This document shows positions 15,397-22,912 of a stretch of DNA of 38,887 bases, piece by piece. Each line of letters starts with the position of its first letter. The first letter of the stretch is position 1. Where the stretch lies: the NCBI GenBank assembly GCA_905234245.1, contig CAJOGN010000011.1:1-38887 (forward strand). Direction: 5' to 3'. The notes beneath the pieces were generated by a model that saw nothing but the letters and a program-made list of their open reading frames with translations, ran no database searches and was not told where the DNA came from. Made by a program: the position numbers and the translations under genes. Origin of the DNA: an uncultured Lachnospiraceae bacterium. GTDB taxonomy: Bacteria; Bacillota; Clostridia; Lachnospirales; Lachnospiraceae.

Positions 15397-17781
15397 ATGT
15401 ATTACTATTTCTATATTGCGATTTGTGCAATCACGCTGATTATTACCTTGTCTATAACTGTTAAGATTCTATTGTCTAACCCGTCTGTGGTGCAGGCTGT
15501 TGCTGTTATGTTCTTTACCGCACTTCTAATCATTGAAGTAGGTCTTCTGATGCTGCATCAATCAGATAACTTAACCGAGACTGTAATAGCATTCAAGACT
15601 AAGAATATCGGTATGGCTATGGCGTCCCTTATGCTACTAAGACTCGTGGAAAAGCTATGTAACGCCAAGCTTCCCAAATACATCTACATTATCCAGGCGG
15701 CCGTTACTACTGCTTTGATTGCAGTATTTCTATACCTCGATTCTGACAATTACACCTTTGCAGACTGGAGCAGCGTCTCTACTCAGGTGGCGTCCCTTTC
15801 TACATTTGAATTCATTGTAATCAATGTTATATTCCCATTAGATTTACTTGTTATATTCGTTGCATGTCTAATTATTATTACAATTAACTTTAGGCAGTAC
15901 AAGGGTATTGCTAAGAAGAGAATAATCTGTCTTTTTGTTGTTGTGGCTCTGTTCTTAATATCTACAATGATTTATTATGCAACAGATTATGTTGGAATTG
16001 ATCTTACAATTTACTTTATTCTGGCTATTGTAATAACCTTAGCGGTGCTTCTGTTTAGGTTCGACATATTCGACTCTATACAGGCAGCTATTGAAAATGT
16101 TGTATATACAGGACCATTAGGTCTCGTAGTTACAGATGCAGATAATAATATAATATTTCACAATGATTTATCCTCTACAATGATAACTTCTCTTAAGAAA
16201 ATAAACCTTATTGAAGAAGATGAGCAGCTTAACAAGATTCGTACTAACGGCGGTGGCGATTATGTCGTAGATAAGAATACCTATTCTGTAAATGTTACTA
16301 AGATAATGGAGGCTAATGATTTAGCCGGTTATCAGTATGTAATAAGCGATGTAACTGACCTTCATAGTAAGATGGAAGAGCTTGAACGCATGACTGATGT
16401 GGCTAATAAAGCTAATCAGACTAAGAGTATATTCCTTGCTAATATGTCCCATGAGATTAGGACACCTATTAATGCCATAATTGGAATGGACGAAATGATT
16501 CTTCGCGAGGCAACTGACCAGGCAATTAAAGAATATGCATCTGATATTAAGTCTGCAAGTCAGACACTTCTTGGAATAATTAATGATATTCTTGATATAT
16601 CCAAGATTGAAGCTGGTTCCATGACGCTTAATAATGCAGATTATAAGCTGAGTAACGTCATATTAGATGTTAACAACATGGTTGCTAATAAAGCCAGGAA
16701 TAAGGGACTAGAGTTCAATCTTGCTGTTGATGAAAATGTTCCTGAGAATCTCTACGGAGATGAGTTAAGACTGCGTCAGATTCTAATTAATATAATTAAC
16801 AATGCTATAAAATACACTGAGAAGGGAAGTATAGATGTTAACATTTCCTATAGGGATATTCCTGACAAATCTCAGAGGATAGAGCTTGTTGCCACAGTTG
16901 CAGATACTGGAATTGGAATCAAGAAGGAAGATATGGACGGCCTCTTTGTTACATTCAGAAGGCTTGATGAGATTAGGAATAGGAAGGTGGAGGGCACAGG
17001 CTTGGGTCTTAGTATTGCCAAGACATTTGTTACAATGATGGATGGTAATATAGATGTGGCAAGTGAATATGGTAAGGGAACTACATTCACAGTTTTCCTA
17101 TGTCAGAAGGTCACATCAACAGAGATAATTGGAGACATTGCCAAGCGAATAGAGAGTAAAGTGACACTTGAAGAAAGCAGAATAACTCTTATGGCCCCTG
17201 AGGCGAGGATTCTGATTGTAGATGACAACGACCTTAATCTTAAGGTTATAACTAATTTGTTGAAGGAAACTCGTATGAAGATGGATACAGCAGTTAGTGG
17301 CAAAGAATGTCTTGAGATGCTTCGTCGTAATGGCAGATATAACTGTGTGCTTCTTGATATAATGATGCCTGATATGAATGGTATTGAGACGCTTCACGCT
17401 ATGGTAGATGAGGGGCTTAAGGGTGACATGCCAGTAATAGCCCTTACAGCTGACGCCACATCGGGTGCTGCTAAGATATATCAGGACGAGGGCTTTGATG
17501 AATATCTTACCAAGCCAATATCCTATGAGAAATGTGAAGCAACCCTGATTGATTTCTTGCCAGATGAGTTGCTATTAAGCAGTGAGGAAATTGAGAAGAC
17601 CTTAGCTAAGCCTACGGTGCTCGTAATTGACGATGAACCTGATGAATTGAAGAAGCATAAGGAAGTCTTGTCAGGCGCCTACAAGGGCGTATATGTTAAG
17701 AATAAAAAAGCGGCTGACAAGTACCTTGATACTCATCAGCCAGATTATATCTTTAAGAAGTATAATGATAATAAGAATTAG
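15397..17781 (+). CDS. Hybrid sensor histidine kinase with truncated second receiver
   Basis: A 794-residue membrane kinase. Residues 1-225 form about seven helices (7TM-type sensor), followed by a PAS-like region (~235-325) and a short coiled coil. The HisKA domain follows, with H352 in FLANMSHEIRTP, and the ATPase domain has an N box near NIINNAIKYTEKG and GTGLGLSIAKTFV. A full receiver (about 605-725) has D654 in LLDIMMPDMNG. A second receiver begins at VLVIDDEPDEL (~740) but stops in HQPDYIFKKYNDNKN, precisely where the phosphoacceptor aspartate should follow. The stop lies 29 bases inside the convergent downstream gene. The preceding stand-alone regulator has the parallel text HQCDLIFLDFLMP, which shows what is missing. 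Confidence 0.9.
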   Translation: MYYYFYIAICAITLIITLSITVKILLSNPSVVQAVAVMFFTALLIIEVGLLMLHQSDNLTETVIAFKTKNIGMAMASLMLLRLVEKLCNAKLPKYIYIIQAAVTTALIAVFLYLDSDNYTFADWSSVSTQVASLSTFEFIVINVIFPLDLLVIFVACLIIITINFRQYKGIAKKRIICLFVVVALFLISTMIYYATDYVGIDLTIYFILAIVITLAVLLFRFDIFDSIQAAIENVVYTGPLGLVVTDADNNIIFHNDLSSTMITSLKKINLIEEDEQLNKIRTNGGGDYVVDKNTYSVNVTKIMEANDLAGYQYVISDVTDLHSKMEELERMTDVANKANQTKSIFLANMSHEIRTPINAIIGMDEMILREATDQAIKEYASDIKSASQTLLGIINDILDISKIEAGSMTLNNADYKLSNVILDVNNMVANKARNKGLEFNLAVDENVPENLYGDELRLRQILINIINNAIKYTEKGSIDVNISYRDIPDKSQRIELVATVADTGIGIKKEDMDGLFVTFRRLDEIRNRKVEGTGLGLSIAKTFVTMMDGNIDVASEYGKGTTFTVFLCQKVTSTEIIGDIAKRIESKVTLEESRITLMAPEARILIVDDNDLNLKVITNLLKETRMKMDTAVSGKECLEMLRRNGRYNCVLLDIMMPDMNGIETLHAMVDEGLKGDMPVIALTADATSGAAKIYQDEGFDEYLTKPISYEKCEATLIDFLPDELLLSSEEIEKTLAKPTVLVIDDEPDELKKHKEVLSGAYKGVYVKNKKAADKYLDTHQPDYIFKKYNDNKN

Positions 17782-19720
17782 CAGAAGGCTTGTATATACC
17801 ACTGGCTGTATACAGATTATCAGATGTACCATTATTGGTACAGCCTGTCTGCTTGCCGTCCTTGTAATCGGTAATACCCTTACCAGTATTAGGATGGAAA
17901 TGTGAATAGATAACATCTGCTACAAATATAACAGCAAGACATGAGACAACAGCCAGTAGAATCTTAGGATTAATCTTAAGAAGCAGGTTATCAAGCAGGG
18001 GTGCGAACAGATAGACAAATACAATTCCGGCAACGCCGAATACCAGCAGTCCTTCGGCACACACTCTTCCGTTGATATTAAGGAAATATCCTGTGTAATC
18101 CCACCATTTCTGACCGTTATGAGTTATCTCCAATATCCATGATGTGATATATTCTACAGTTCCGCAGAGAAGTATTGTAAGCAAAAATTCAAGCCATGGT
18201 TTGCTTCTGAAGCGGTATAGTACAATAAGAATCATTACAGCACCGGAACCGTATATAGGAAGCCAGGGTCCGTGAAGAACACCTCTGTTGACGAACACGC
18301 CGTCTTCCACAAGGTGTATACCTACTTCCCATAGCCAGCCCACAAGGCAGCCTATGAAGAACAGGGCTATTATATTGATGATGGAATACCGTCTGGTATA
18401 GTGCATTGCCCTGAATGTAGTTCTAAGCCTGCCGTCTGAAGTGTATGTCGGTTGGAGACGCTCCGGATACGCTTTACCTTCTTTGATAAGATTGTATGTA
18501 TTGATGAGTAATGCGTCTTCTTCCGTAGCGCTTATCCTTTTAACCTTATCGCTGTTCCAAAGCACAATTCCGAATACGTTGGCAAAAAATCCTGCAACAC
18601 CGGTGAATTTCTCCGTTTCTTTAGGGCCGTTTTTGCAAAGGCTTTCGAGATCGCTGTATGCAACGCTTAGTTCATCGGCAGAAGCTTTATTGTACAAGTA
18701 CTTATCATTAAGGAGCTCGTATCCTTCTATTTTATTATCAATTGCTTCCTTACGAACCTTAATATAGAACTGAGCAATAGTAGCTTCAATGTAAGGATTT
18801 AAGTATAACAATCCGAAAAGACCCGCTGTAATCAGATTGAGTAATTCCCACCCTAAGAAGGATAATTCAAGTACGAACAACTCCCATTTGTGACCGTACA
18901 TCATCCTGCGAGACAAGGTAATTGCCTGTTTGGAATTAAGTGCTGGATTCTCTGCTACTATATATGATACAAGCGAATAGGAGAAGAATTTGATAATTCC
19001 TCCCACTATAGTTATGCTCCATAGAACCTGATATATCTCTTTTATAAAAAATGTTATACATGCTCTAAAGTATGATTTTCTGGTAAACAAAAATAAGTAG
19101 CTTCTGGGGGTTATTTTATCATAGTTCTGAGCCTCTACGAATTGTCTTCTTACTGTAAGCCACAGAGCATTTTGTATAAAGGCTCTGTAAACAACGAATA
19201 GTAAGGCACTAAGTATAAGCATGAGTACTGTTGCTACACTTGGGTCTTTTACCACATTTTGAATTGACTTAAAAGTGGTTAGAAAGAGAGAACCTGATTT
19301 TGCTACGTTGACAAGGGATGCAAGAACTCCATTTCGATAACCTAGTGTCACAACGCCGACATGTTCGTCAGGTTGATTGGAAGCGGCTTTATTAACTCGT
19401 TCTTCTATTGAAAGGGCTTCGTCATTCTTGCCCTCAATATATTTCTCGATTGCCTCAGCTATATCGTTAGTCGAATCCTGTATATTGTTATTAATAACAA
19501 GGGAACCGTCTTCGTTAAAGTAAGCTGCCTCACCCACCGTGGATGATACTTCGTTGTAGATTTCTTCGTTACCTCCTTTAAGAAGAGAGAAGATGTATGT
19601 AGATGAGGTATACATTACTCCAACGACGGCAAGGAAGAGGATACTTATAACAAATATAAAGTAATGCTTCCTTATAGATTCTTTGGCATTTGCTTTTATT
19701 TCTTTTCTATCGATCTTCAT
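17753..19720 (-). CDS. DUF975-CmpB fusion membrane protein
   Basis: A 655-residue multi-pass protein. The N-terminal half carries the DUF975 core (VAENPALNSKQAITLSRRMM, YGHKWELFVLELSFLGWELL, LLYLNPYIEA), paralogous to the gene at 1466-2659. The C-terminal part (about 435-630) matches the putative ABC-transporter CmpB family (GCLVGWLWEVGIHL, GVLHGPWLPIYGSGAV, WDYTGYFLNINGRVC, HPNTGKGITDY). Function of both families is unknown. The last dozen residues are read antisense through the kinase gene, so its natural C-terminus was probably shorter. AGGAG precedes the ATG. Confidence 0.8.
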   Translation of the reverse strand: MKIDRKEIKANAKESIRKHYFIFVISILFLAVVGVMYTSSTYIFSLLKGGNEEIYNEVSSTVGEAAYFNEDGSLVINNNIQDSTNDIAEAIEKYIEGKNDEALSIEERVNKAASNQPDEHVGVVTLGYRNGVLASLVNVAKSGSLFLTTFKSIQNVVKDPSVATVLMLILSALLFVVYRAFIQNALWLTVRRQFVEAQNYDKITPRSYLFLFTRKSYFRACITFFIKEIYQVLWSITIVGGIIKFFSYSLVSYIVAENPALNSKQAITLSRRMMYGHKWELFVLELSFLGWELLNLITAGLFGLLYLNPYIEATIAQFYIKVRKEAIDNKIEGYELLNDKYLYNKASADELSVAYSDLESLCKNGPKETEKFTGVAGFFANVFGIVLWNSDKVKRISATEEDALLINTYNLIKEGKAYPERLQPTYTSDGRLRTTFRAMHYTRRYSIINIIALFFIGCLVGWLWEVGIHLVEDGVFVNRGVLHGPWLPIYGSGAVMILIVLYRFRSKPWLEFLLTILLCGTVEYITSWILEITHNGQKWWDYTGYFLNINGRVCAEGLLVFGVAGIVFVYLFAPLLDNLLLKINPKILLAVVSCLAVIFVADVIYSHFHPNTGKGITDYKDGKQTGCTNNGTSDNLYTASGIYKPSANSYYHYTS

Positions 19721-19751
19721 GAGTCAATTCTCCTGTAGGAATTATATTTAT

Positions 19752-19773
19752 GGACAAAATCATAATTTTGTCC
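19752..19773. promoter_or_regulatory. Perfect 22-bp dyad in the leader of the DUF975-CmpB gene
   Basis: GGACAAAAT (19752-19760), CATA, ATTTTGTCC (19765-19773) is a perfect palindrome with 9-base arms. It lies between the minus-strand -10 element (19786-19791) and the ribosome site, where a bound repressor or an RNA hairpin could act. No T-run indicates a terminator. Confidence 0.5.
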
Positions 19774-19785
19774 TGACATTAAAGC

Positions 19786-19794
19786 ATTATAACA
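19786..19794 (-). promoter_or_regulatory. Extended -10 promoter of the DUF975-CmpB gene
   Basis: Read on the minus strand the sequence is TGTTATAAT, a perfect extended -10. The predicted leader of about 60 bases contains the dyad at 19752-19773. Confidence 0.45.
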
Positions 19795-19810
19795 CAAAAC
19801 CCAAATAAAA

Positions 19811-19819
19811 TGATATAAT
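19811..19819 (+). promoter_or_regulatory. Extended -10 promoter of the metallophosphoesterase gene
   Basis: TGATATAAT, a perfect extended -10, lies 40 bases before the start codon and is divergent to the DUF975-CmpB promoter 20 bases away. Confidence 0.45.
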
Positions 19820-19858
19820 GTAGAATGAATTTTTACAGATAGGAGTTACGACAAAGAG

Positions 19859-21052
19859 ATGTTCGCAATTTTGATTTTGCCGGTATACATATTAGCCAAT
19901 TACTATGTGTGTATGTGGTTTATGAAATGGCTGGATACGATATGTAACGGGCGCCTCAAGATAGGGCCTCGTATTCCGATTAATATTGTGTATTGGTCGC
20001 TGTGTATGGGAATGTATATTGCCGCTTTGATTCCTGAAGGAAATATCAGGAGGGTTTTTCACATTGTAGGAACATACTGGTACGGCGTTGTTATATATAT
20101 TATTCTAACTATTGCAATACTTGACCTTATTCGCGTAATCATTCGTAAGAGGAAGAAGATTCCTAAGTCAGAGACCACCATTACAAGAAAACAATTTATT
20201 GCCCTCGGTACGGTAGTAGTTCTTGTTCTATCTGGAATTGCCATTGGAGGTGGAATACAGGCAAGGACAATATATGATAATAGCTATGAGATAGATGTTG
20301 ATAAGAAATGTAATGGAGTAGACAGCCTTAATGTTGTTCTTGTAGCTGATATGCATATGGGATACTCTGTGGGAGTAAGTCAGATTAAGGATATGGTTGA
20401 CAAGATTAATGCCAACCATCCTGATGTTGTAGTTCTTGCAGGAGATATATTCGACAACAATTATGATGCACTAGAAGACCCGGAAGAGCTTATTAGATTG
20501 TACAAATCAATTGATTCAAAATACGGAGTTTATTCGGTATATGGTAATCATGATGTATCAGAGATGATTATTGCGGGATTTACATTTACAAGTGATGAGA
20601 AGCCTGTGGCGGACCCGAGAATGGACGATTTCCTTGAAAGAGCAGGCGTTAAGAACTTAAGAGACGAATATGTGCTTGTTAACAATTCCTTCTACATATA
20701 CGGCAGACCTGATGCCCAGAAGGAAGGAAAAGGGATTGACGGAAGAAAGAGTCCTGAAGAAGTGACCAAGGGACTTGATAAGAATCTCCCGATATTCGTA
20801 ATAGACCATCAGCCAAGGCAGCTTCAGGAACTGGCTGATGCAGGCGTAGATGTGGACTTTTCGGGACACACCCATGACGGACAGATATTCCCCCTTAATC
20901 TTACAAGTAAGCTGATATGGGAGAATTCCAAGGGCGTTCTCAAGAAGGACAATATGTATAACATAACAACCTCGGGCGTGGGCTTCTACGGACCGGGTGT
21001 TCGTGTAGGAACCAACGCTGAGGTTGTTAATGTCAAGATTAACTTTAAGTAA
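19859..21052 (+). CDS. Membrane-anchored metallophosphoesterase
   Basis: A 397-residue protein with about four N-terminal helices (residues 1-30, 45-62, 70-92, 112-130) followed by a calcineurin-like phosphoesterase domain. The metal ligands are visible in order: VADMHMG, VLAGDIFDN, YGNHDV, and VIDH then SGHTHDGQIFPL. It resembles YkuE/YaeI-type enzymes, some of which act on lipids or envelope phosphodiesters outside the membrane; the substrate here is unknown. AGGAG is present 12 bases upstream. It is followed after 17 bases by the alcohol dehydrogenase gene. Confidence 0.88.
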   Translation: MFAILILPVYILANYYVCMWFMKWLDTICNGRLKIGPRIPINIVYWSLCMGMYIAALIPEGNIRRVFHIVGTYWYGVVIYIILTIAILDLIRVIIRKRKKIPKSETTITRKQFIALGTVVVLVLSGIAIGGGIQARTIYDNSYEIDVDKKCNGVDSLNVVLVADMHMGYSVGVSQIKDMVDKINANHPDVVVLAGDIFDNNYDALEDPEELIRLYKSIDSKYGVYSVYGNHDVSEMIIAGFTFTSDEKPVADPRMDDFLERAGVKNLRDEYVLVNNSFYIYGRPDAQKEGKGIDGRKSPEEVTKGLDKNLPIFVIDHQPRQLQELADAGVDVDFSGHTHDGQIFPLNLTSKLIWENSKGVLKKDNMYNITTSGVGFYGPGVRVGTNAEVVNVKINFK

Positions 21053-21069
21053 GTTGACAGGGGGACAAT

Positions 21070-22272
21070 ATGGAGAAGATTACAAGATTAAGACAAAGGT
21101 TTGTAAGCACATTTATTAGAGTGGCTAAGATTAGAAGGCCGAATCTGATTAAGGGTAAGGAAAGTATCCTTAAGCTGCCGGATGTTGTACAAAGCGACGG
21201 CAATAGCAGGGCACTTGTTGTAACAACTGCAGGTTTCATTAAGAGGGGGTCGCTAGAGCCATTATTCGATGCACTGAAGGATAAGGGCATCGAATATAGT
21301 GTATACAGTGGAATCATGCCGGACCCTACAATTACCTGTATCGAAGAGGCTTTGAAGGTATATAATGATAATAATTGTCAGTGCATTATCGCAGTTGGCG
21401 GTGGTAGCGTTATGGATGCGTCTAAGATAATTGGCGCAAGAGCAACTAATCCAACATTGCAGGTTAGGGATATGCGTGGTATGTTCAAGATTAAGAATCC
21501 TATTCCTGATTTGTATGTGGTGCCGACCACAGCCGGAACAGGCTCTGAGGCTACGGTTGCAGCAGTTATAACTGACGAGGTGAATGGCACTCATTACAAA
21601 TACGCAATTACAGACTTTGGTCTCGTTCCGAAGTACGCTTGCATGTATCCTGAGATTACACTTAGCCTTCCTAAGCACATTACTGCAGCCACAGGAATGG
21701 ACGCCCTGACCCACGCAGTGGAGACATATACTAACCTGTATGCTTCTCCTATGGTTCAGAAACTGGCTCGCAAGTCTGTAAGAATGATATTCGATAATCT
21801 GGAAAATGCGTATAACAACGGTTCTGACATTAAAGCAAGAGGAAGGATGCTAATGGCATCCTACTATGCAGGTGTTGCATTTACTAATAATTTCGTAGGA
21901 TATGTGCATGCTGTTGCACACACATTTGGAGCGCTGTATGGACTGCCTCACGGCTATGCCAATGCCATAATTCTTCCTGCTGTATTAGAGCAATATGGCT
22001 CGGCTGTATATAAGCCATTATCAGAGCTTGCTGATGTGGTTGGGATAAAAGGTATATCAGAAAAAGATAAGGCGGAGAGATTTATTGAAGAAATAAGAAG
22101 CATGAATGAGAGGATGGAAATTCCCACTCATGTCAAGGAGCTTCGCAGAGAGGATTTTGATTTGATTGTAGGAAGAGCACTCGAAGAAGCCAATCCGGCA
22201 TATCCGGTGCCTGTGATATGGAACGAAGAAGACATCAAGCTGTTGCTTAGAAGGTTGATAGTACGAGATTAA
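21070..22272 (+). CDS. Iron-containing alcohol dehydrogenase
   Basis: A 400-residue Fe-ADH family enzyme. NAD(P) binding is indicated by AVGGGSVMDASKIIGA and PTTAGTGSEATVAAVIT. Metal-binding histidines lie in GMDALTHAVETY, VHAVAHTFGALYGLPHGYANAIILP. It reduces aldehydes or ketones in fermentation; the natural substrate (butanol, lactaldehyde, 1,3-propanediol type) is not distinguishable. GGGGGAC precedes the ATG. It is probably co-transcribed with the metallophosphoesterase. Confidence 0.93.
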   Translation: MEKITRLRQRFVSTFIRVAKIRRPNLIKGKESILKLPDVVQSDGNSRALVVTTAGFIKRGSLEPLFDALKDKGIEYSVYSGIMPDPTITCIEEALKVYNDNNCQCIIAVGGGSVMDASKIIGARATNPTLQVRDMRGMFKIKNPIPDLYVVPTTAGTGSEATVAAVITDEVNGTHYKYAITDFGLVPKYACMYPEITLSLPKHITAATGMDALTHAVETYTNLYASPMVQKLARKSVRMIFDNLENAYNNGSDIKARGRMLMASYYAGVAFTNNFVGYVHAVAHTFGALYGLPHGYANAIILPAVLEQYGSAVYKPLSELADVVGIKGISEKDKAERFIEEIRSMNERMEIPTHVKELRREDFDLIVGRALEEANPAYPVPVIWNEEDIKLLLRRLIVRD

Positions 22273-22297
22273 AAACAGGGCGCTGTAAGCGCCCTTT
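22272..22297 (-). terminator. Hairpin terminator, stronger in the minus direction
   Basis: GGGCGCT (22278-22284) pairs with AGCGCCC (22288-22294). On the plus strand only TTT follows, whereas on the minus strand the stem is followed by TGTTTTT. It can therefore end the alcohol dehydrogenase transcript weakly and a minus-strand RNA well. Confidence 0.65.
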
Positions 22298-22355
22298 GAT
22301 TAGCATTATTCTAATGTTTATTGGTATCATAATTACTGTTATGACACGAAAATGA
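22296..22355 (+). CDS. Possible short hydrophobic peptide or toxin remnant
   Basis: From a TTG at 22296 the frame encodes 19 residues, MISIILMFIGIIITVMTRK; from the ATG at 22314 only 13. One membrane-spanning stretch followed by a basic end is characteristic of type I toxins. No ribosome site is visible, and the N-terminal half and own promoter seem missing, so it may be a decayed copy. The TGA stop is inside the hairpin starting at 22353. Confidence 0.25.
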   Translation: MISIILMFIGIIITVMTRK

Positions 22356-22383
22356 CCGCCAGCTCTGCAAAGTTAGACGGTCA
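22353..22383 (+). other. Stem-loop downstream of the short hydrophobic frame
   Basis: TGACCG (22353-22358) pairs with CGGTCA (22378-22383), with weaker pairing inside. TAGACGGT in its right arm is also largely complementary to ACCGTCAA in the next hairpin, so alternative folds are possible. Confidence 0.5.
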
Positions 22384-22402
22384 CTTGACTAAATAACTAA
22401 TT

Positions 22403-22433
22403 GGGGCTAACCGTCAATAGGTAGCGCCTTTTT
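22403..22433 (+). terminator. Intrinsic terminator
   Basis: GGGGCTA (22403-22409) pairs with TAGCGCC (22422-22428) with one mismatch, followed by TTTTT. It would end any transcript reading through from the alcohol dehydrogenase or from the short frame. Confidence 0.6.
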
Positions 22434-22441
22434 GTACACTT

Positions 22442-22450
22442 AGTATAACA
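22442..22450 (-). promoter_or_regulatory. Extended -10 promoter for the candidate antisense RNA
   Basis: On the minus strand the sequence reads TGTTATACT. No gene on that strand lies downstream before the terminator at 22272, so it would produce a short non-coding RNA. Confidence 0.35.
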
Positions 22451-22557
22451 TAATTTTGGATAAAATTATATAAAAAAATTTTCTTAAAGCTTCGCACGTA
22501 CCTTATATATAAATGACAGGCAAACAGAATAATGCCAAACAAAAGAAAGTATAGTAT

Positions 22558-22653
22558 AATATGTAGCGTTACGAAGTAATGCTACCAGTAATATGTAGCG
22601 TTACGAAGTAATGCTGCGGGAAATATGTAGCGTTACGAAGTAAGCAATGGCAG
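22558..22653 (+). repeat. Three tandem 32-bp repeats, two with complete hairpins
   Basis: Units start at 22558, 22590 and 22622 with an exact 32-base period and share AATATGTAGCGTTACGAAGT as their first 20 bases. Units 1 and 2 contain TAGCGTTAC-GAA-GTAATGC, an imperfect palindrome with a GAA loop; unit 3 diverges after GTAA. A TATAAT (22555-22560) overlaps the left edge. A weaker echo, GTAGCGAAGCATAA, follows at 22677-22690. There are no unique spacers, so this is not CRISPR. Confidence 0.85.
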
Positions 22654-22792
22654 GAAGGCCATACAAAGCAAACAAAGTAGCGAAGCATAAATTAGGCACT
22701 TTTCACAAAACGGTTTTTTTTCGGCACACAGCATAAAAAAAGCAGACACATCTGCGTATATGACAAGGGGATGGTCCTTTTGTCAACACAAG

Positions 22793-22821
22793 GTTGACAA
22801 ACTTGTTTTGTCAACTTTTTT
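22793..22821 (+). terminator. Hairpin terminator upstream of the MFS gene
   Basis: GTTGACAAA (22793-22801) and TTTGTCAAC (22807-22815) form a perfect 9-base stem with a 5-base loop, followed by six T residues. A further half site, TTTTGTCAAC (22779-22788), lies just upstream and could pair with the left arm instead, giving an alternative hairpin. The first 28 bases recur exactly, inverted, at 24289-24316. Confidence 0.7.
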
Positions 22822-22867
22822 GCCTACATTAATCACAACACCTTTATTAACACTTGTCAATGAGAAG

Positions 22868-22876
22868 TGGTATAAT
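22868..22876 (+). promoter_or_regulatory. Extended -10 promoter of the MFS gene
   Basis: TGGTATAAT, a perfect extended -10, is 36 bases before the start codon and follows the terminator hairpin, so the MFS gene probably has its own promoter. Confidence 0.5.
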
Positions 22877-22912
22877 AAGCCTCAGAAATAATATATATAT
22901 GGGAAATGGGAA

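Larger units (their letters stand above)
22275..22436 (-). ncRNA. Candidate antisense RNA (type I antitoxin-like)
   Basis: A minus-strand extended -10 TGTTATACT occupies 22442-22450, and a hairpin with a good T-tract ends at about 22272, which predicts a 160-nt RNA without an obvious coding frame. It is antisense to a short hydrophobic plus-strand reading frame and to its downstream hairpins, the layout of type I toxin-antitoxin loci such as txpA/ratA or holin-like toxins. Promoter and terminator are visible; transcription is inferred. Confidence 0.4.

Noticed and set aside
18441-18767. 108-codon plus-strand frame opposite the DUF975-CmpB gene
   Set aside because: It is antisense to a conserved membrane protein and has no independent support.
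22558-22653. CRISPR array
   Set aside because: The repeats are contiguous with no unique spacers, only three units exist, and no cas genes are present.
22690-22780. Further gene or terminator between the tandem repeats and the MFS hairpin
   Set aside because: Only a short GCAGA-CACA-TCTGC dyad (22742-22755) and a T-run without a convincing stem are visible.
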